Shown here in pieces: positions 12,881 through 13,691 of a stretch of DNA of 13,691 bases; the first letter of the stretch is position 1, and every line of letters starts with the position of its first letter. The notes beneath the pieces were generated by a model that was not told the DNA's origin, did not search any database, and was given only the letters and a program-made list of their open reading frames with translations. The position numbers were made by a program, and so were the translations under genes. Source of the stretch: an uncultured Propionibacteriaceae bacterium (lineage in GTDB: Bacteria; Actinomycetota; Actinomycetes; Propionibacteriales; Propionibacteriaceae); NCBI GenBank assembly GCA_947038745.1, contig CAMQXE010000009.1, forward strand, positions 1 to 13,691, given 5' to 3'.

Positions 12881-13691
12881 ATGAAGCGGTGGCTGGATAA
12901 GGTTCTTGATCGACGGTGGGTCGCGCACCTATTGCGAGCTAATCTTCGTTTCGGTAATAGGCTCGGTAGCCAGTTTGCAGCAGCTATCTCCTACTTCTCG
13001 ATACTGGCAATGGTGCCGATCATCATGTTCGCCTTCTCCATGGTGGGCATGACATTGACGGAGTTTCGTCCAGAATGGCTTGATGTAGTCAAGCGAGTAG
13101 CGACACGGCAAATGGCAAATCAACATACCCAGCTTAAAGTCGGTGAGCTCATTGAAAATGCCATGGAAAATTGGGCAGCGATTGGTTTGTTTGGTTTAGC
13201 TGCTGCACTGTTCGCTGCTCAAGGTTGGGTATCTAACCTGAAAGCCGCTGTACAAGCTCAGTGGAGCCCGAGCTTCGATCTGCGCCAACCACAACGAAAC
13301 TGGTTTTTTGAGCGTTTCGTGAATATGGGAATATTCATTGCGCTGATTATCTTGTTCGGTGTGCTGACTCTGCTTGCAAATATCGGAACTGGATTTAGTC
13401 AGAACCTTTTGCATTGGTTCCGTATCGATGCGACTCCTTATGCCCATACCGCGACATTTGCCGTGACCTTCTTAGCAACAGTTGCTGTTGGCTGGGGATT
13501 GTTCATATTCCTCTATCGGACTCTACCGGAAATGCCAGTACATTGGCGTCCATTATTGACAGGTGCTTTGATAGCTGCAATAGGTTTCGCTATATTGCAG
13601 AACGGTTTTAGCGTAATCATGGGAGTGTTTAGTAGAAATGCTGGCGCTGCGGTATTTGGTTCCTTGATCGTGATCATGCTCTCATTGAATC
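12881..13691 (+). CDS. YihY/BrkB family inner-membrane protein, N-terminal part (runs off the window)
   Basis: An open frame begins at ATG 12881 and continues to the last base, giving 270 codons without a stop. The N-terminal segment RFGNRLGSQFAAAISYFSILAMVP followed by a hydrophobic helix is typical of the YihY/BrkB family. Further hydrophobic segments lie near residues 105-120, 145-170, 190-215 and 225-265, consistent with about six membrane helices. BrkB was once described as a Bordetella serum-resistance factor, but most family members have no settled function; E. coli YhjD is a related protein. Between helices is a polar stretch with WSPSFDLRQPQRNWFFERF. The frame is intact and the C-terminus is missing. 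It probably has its own promoter and is not part of the sugar operon. The upstream ATG at 12873 is out of frame and stops at once. Confidence 0.85.
   Translation, partial: MKRWLDKVLDRRWVAHLLRANLRFGNRLGSQFAAAISYFSILAMVPIIMFAFSMVGMTLTEFRPEWLDVVKRVATRQMANQHTQLKVGELIENAMENWAAIGLFGLAAALFAAQGWVSNLKAAVQAQWSPSFDLRQPQRNWFFERFVNMGIFIALIILFGVLTLLANIGTGFSQNLLHWFRIDATPYAHTATFAVTFLATVAVGWGLFIFLYRTLPEMPVHWRPLLTGALIAAIGFAILQNGFSVIMGVFSRNAGAAVFGSLIVIMLSLN

Noticed and set aside
1..13691. Phage, transposon, CRISPR or tRNA signals
   Set aside because: No integrase or transposase, terminal repeats, spaced direct repeats or cloverleaf-like segment were found when reading both strands.

Overview
The window is about 13.7 kb of bacterial chromosome, most likely from an actinobacterium of moderate GC, possibly Actinomycetaceae-like (that rank is a guess). 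The main evidence is gene order. A bifunctional-nuclease (DUF151) gene, a MerR regulator of the Rv1830/Cg1633 type and gcvP follow one another, as in the conserved gcvH-garA-ftsR-DUF151-merR-gcvP neighbourhood of Mycobacterium and Corynebacterium. GTG starts, purine-rich ribosome binding sites and a candidate leaderless gene also fit. There are no tRNA or rRNA genes, CRISPR arrays, insertion sequences or transposases, and no gene-free stretch exceeds 213 bases.

Layout. Bases 1-3929 are core genome on the plus strand: the 3' end of the DUF151 gene, merR, and glycine dehydrogenase gcvP. A long hairpin at 3932-3990 lies between the convergent gcvP and aldolase genes and probably stops transcription from both sides. 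Bases 4027-12825 are one metabolic locus around a GntR/HutC regulator. On the minus strand are the regulator and a class II (fuculose-phosphate type) aldolase. Diverging on the plus strand are an MtnA-type sugar-1-phosphate isomerase, a lipoprotein sugar-binding protein, a double-ATPase protein, an RbsC-type permease, an MtnK-type kinase and a ribokinase-like PfkB kinase. From 12881 to the end is the start of a YihY/BrkB membrane protein, cut by the window edge.

How the locus works (inference from families). Kinase, isomerase and aldolase are the three steps of the 'DHAP shunt': a 5-substituted ribose is phosphorylated on C1, isomerised to a ribulose 1-phosphate, and cleaved to dihydroxyacetone phosphate plus a small aldehyde. 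With 5-deoxyribose the aldehyde is acetaldehyde; with 5-methylthioribose it is (methylthio)acetaldehyde; with plain ribose it would be glycolaldehyde. The dedicated CUT2-type importer suggests that the free sugar is taken up from outside, so this looks like a catabolic or scavenging system rather than only disposal of radical-SAM by-products. The window contains no nucleosidase and none of the later methionine-salvage genes. The extra ribokinase-like enzyme suggests that ribose, or a related sugar with a free 5-hydroxyl, is a second substrate. The GntR protein is the obvious local regulator; a TTGT...ACAA-type palindrome overlaps the proposed aldolase promoter.
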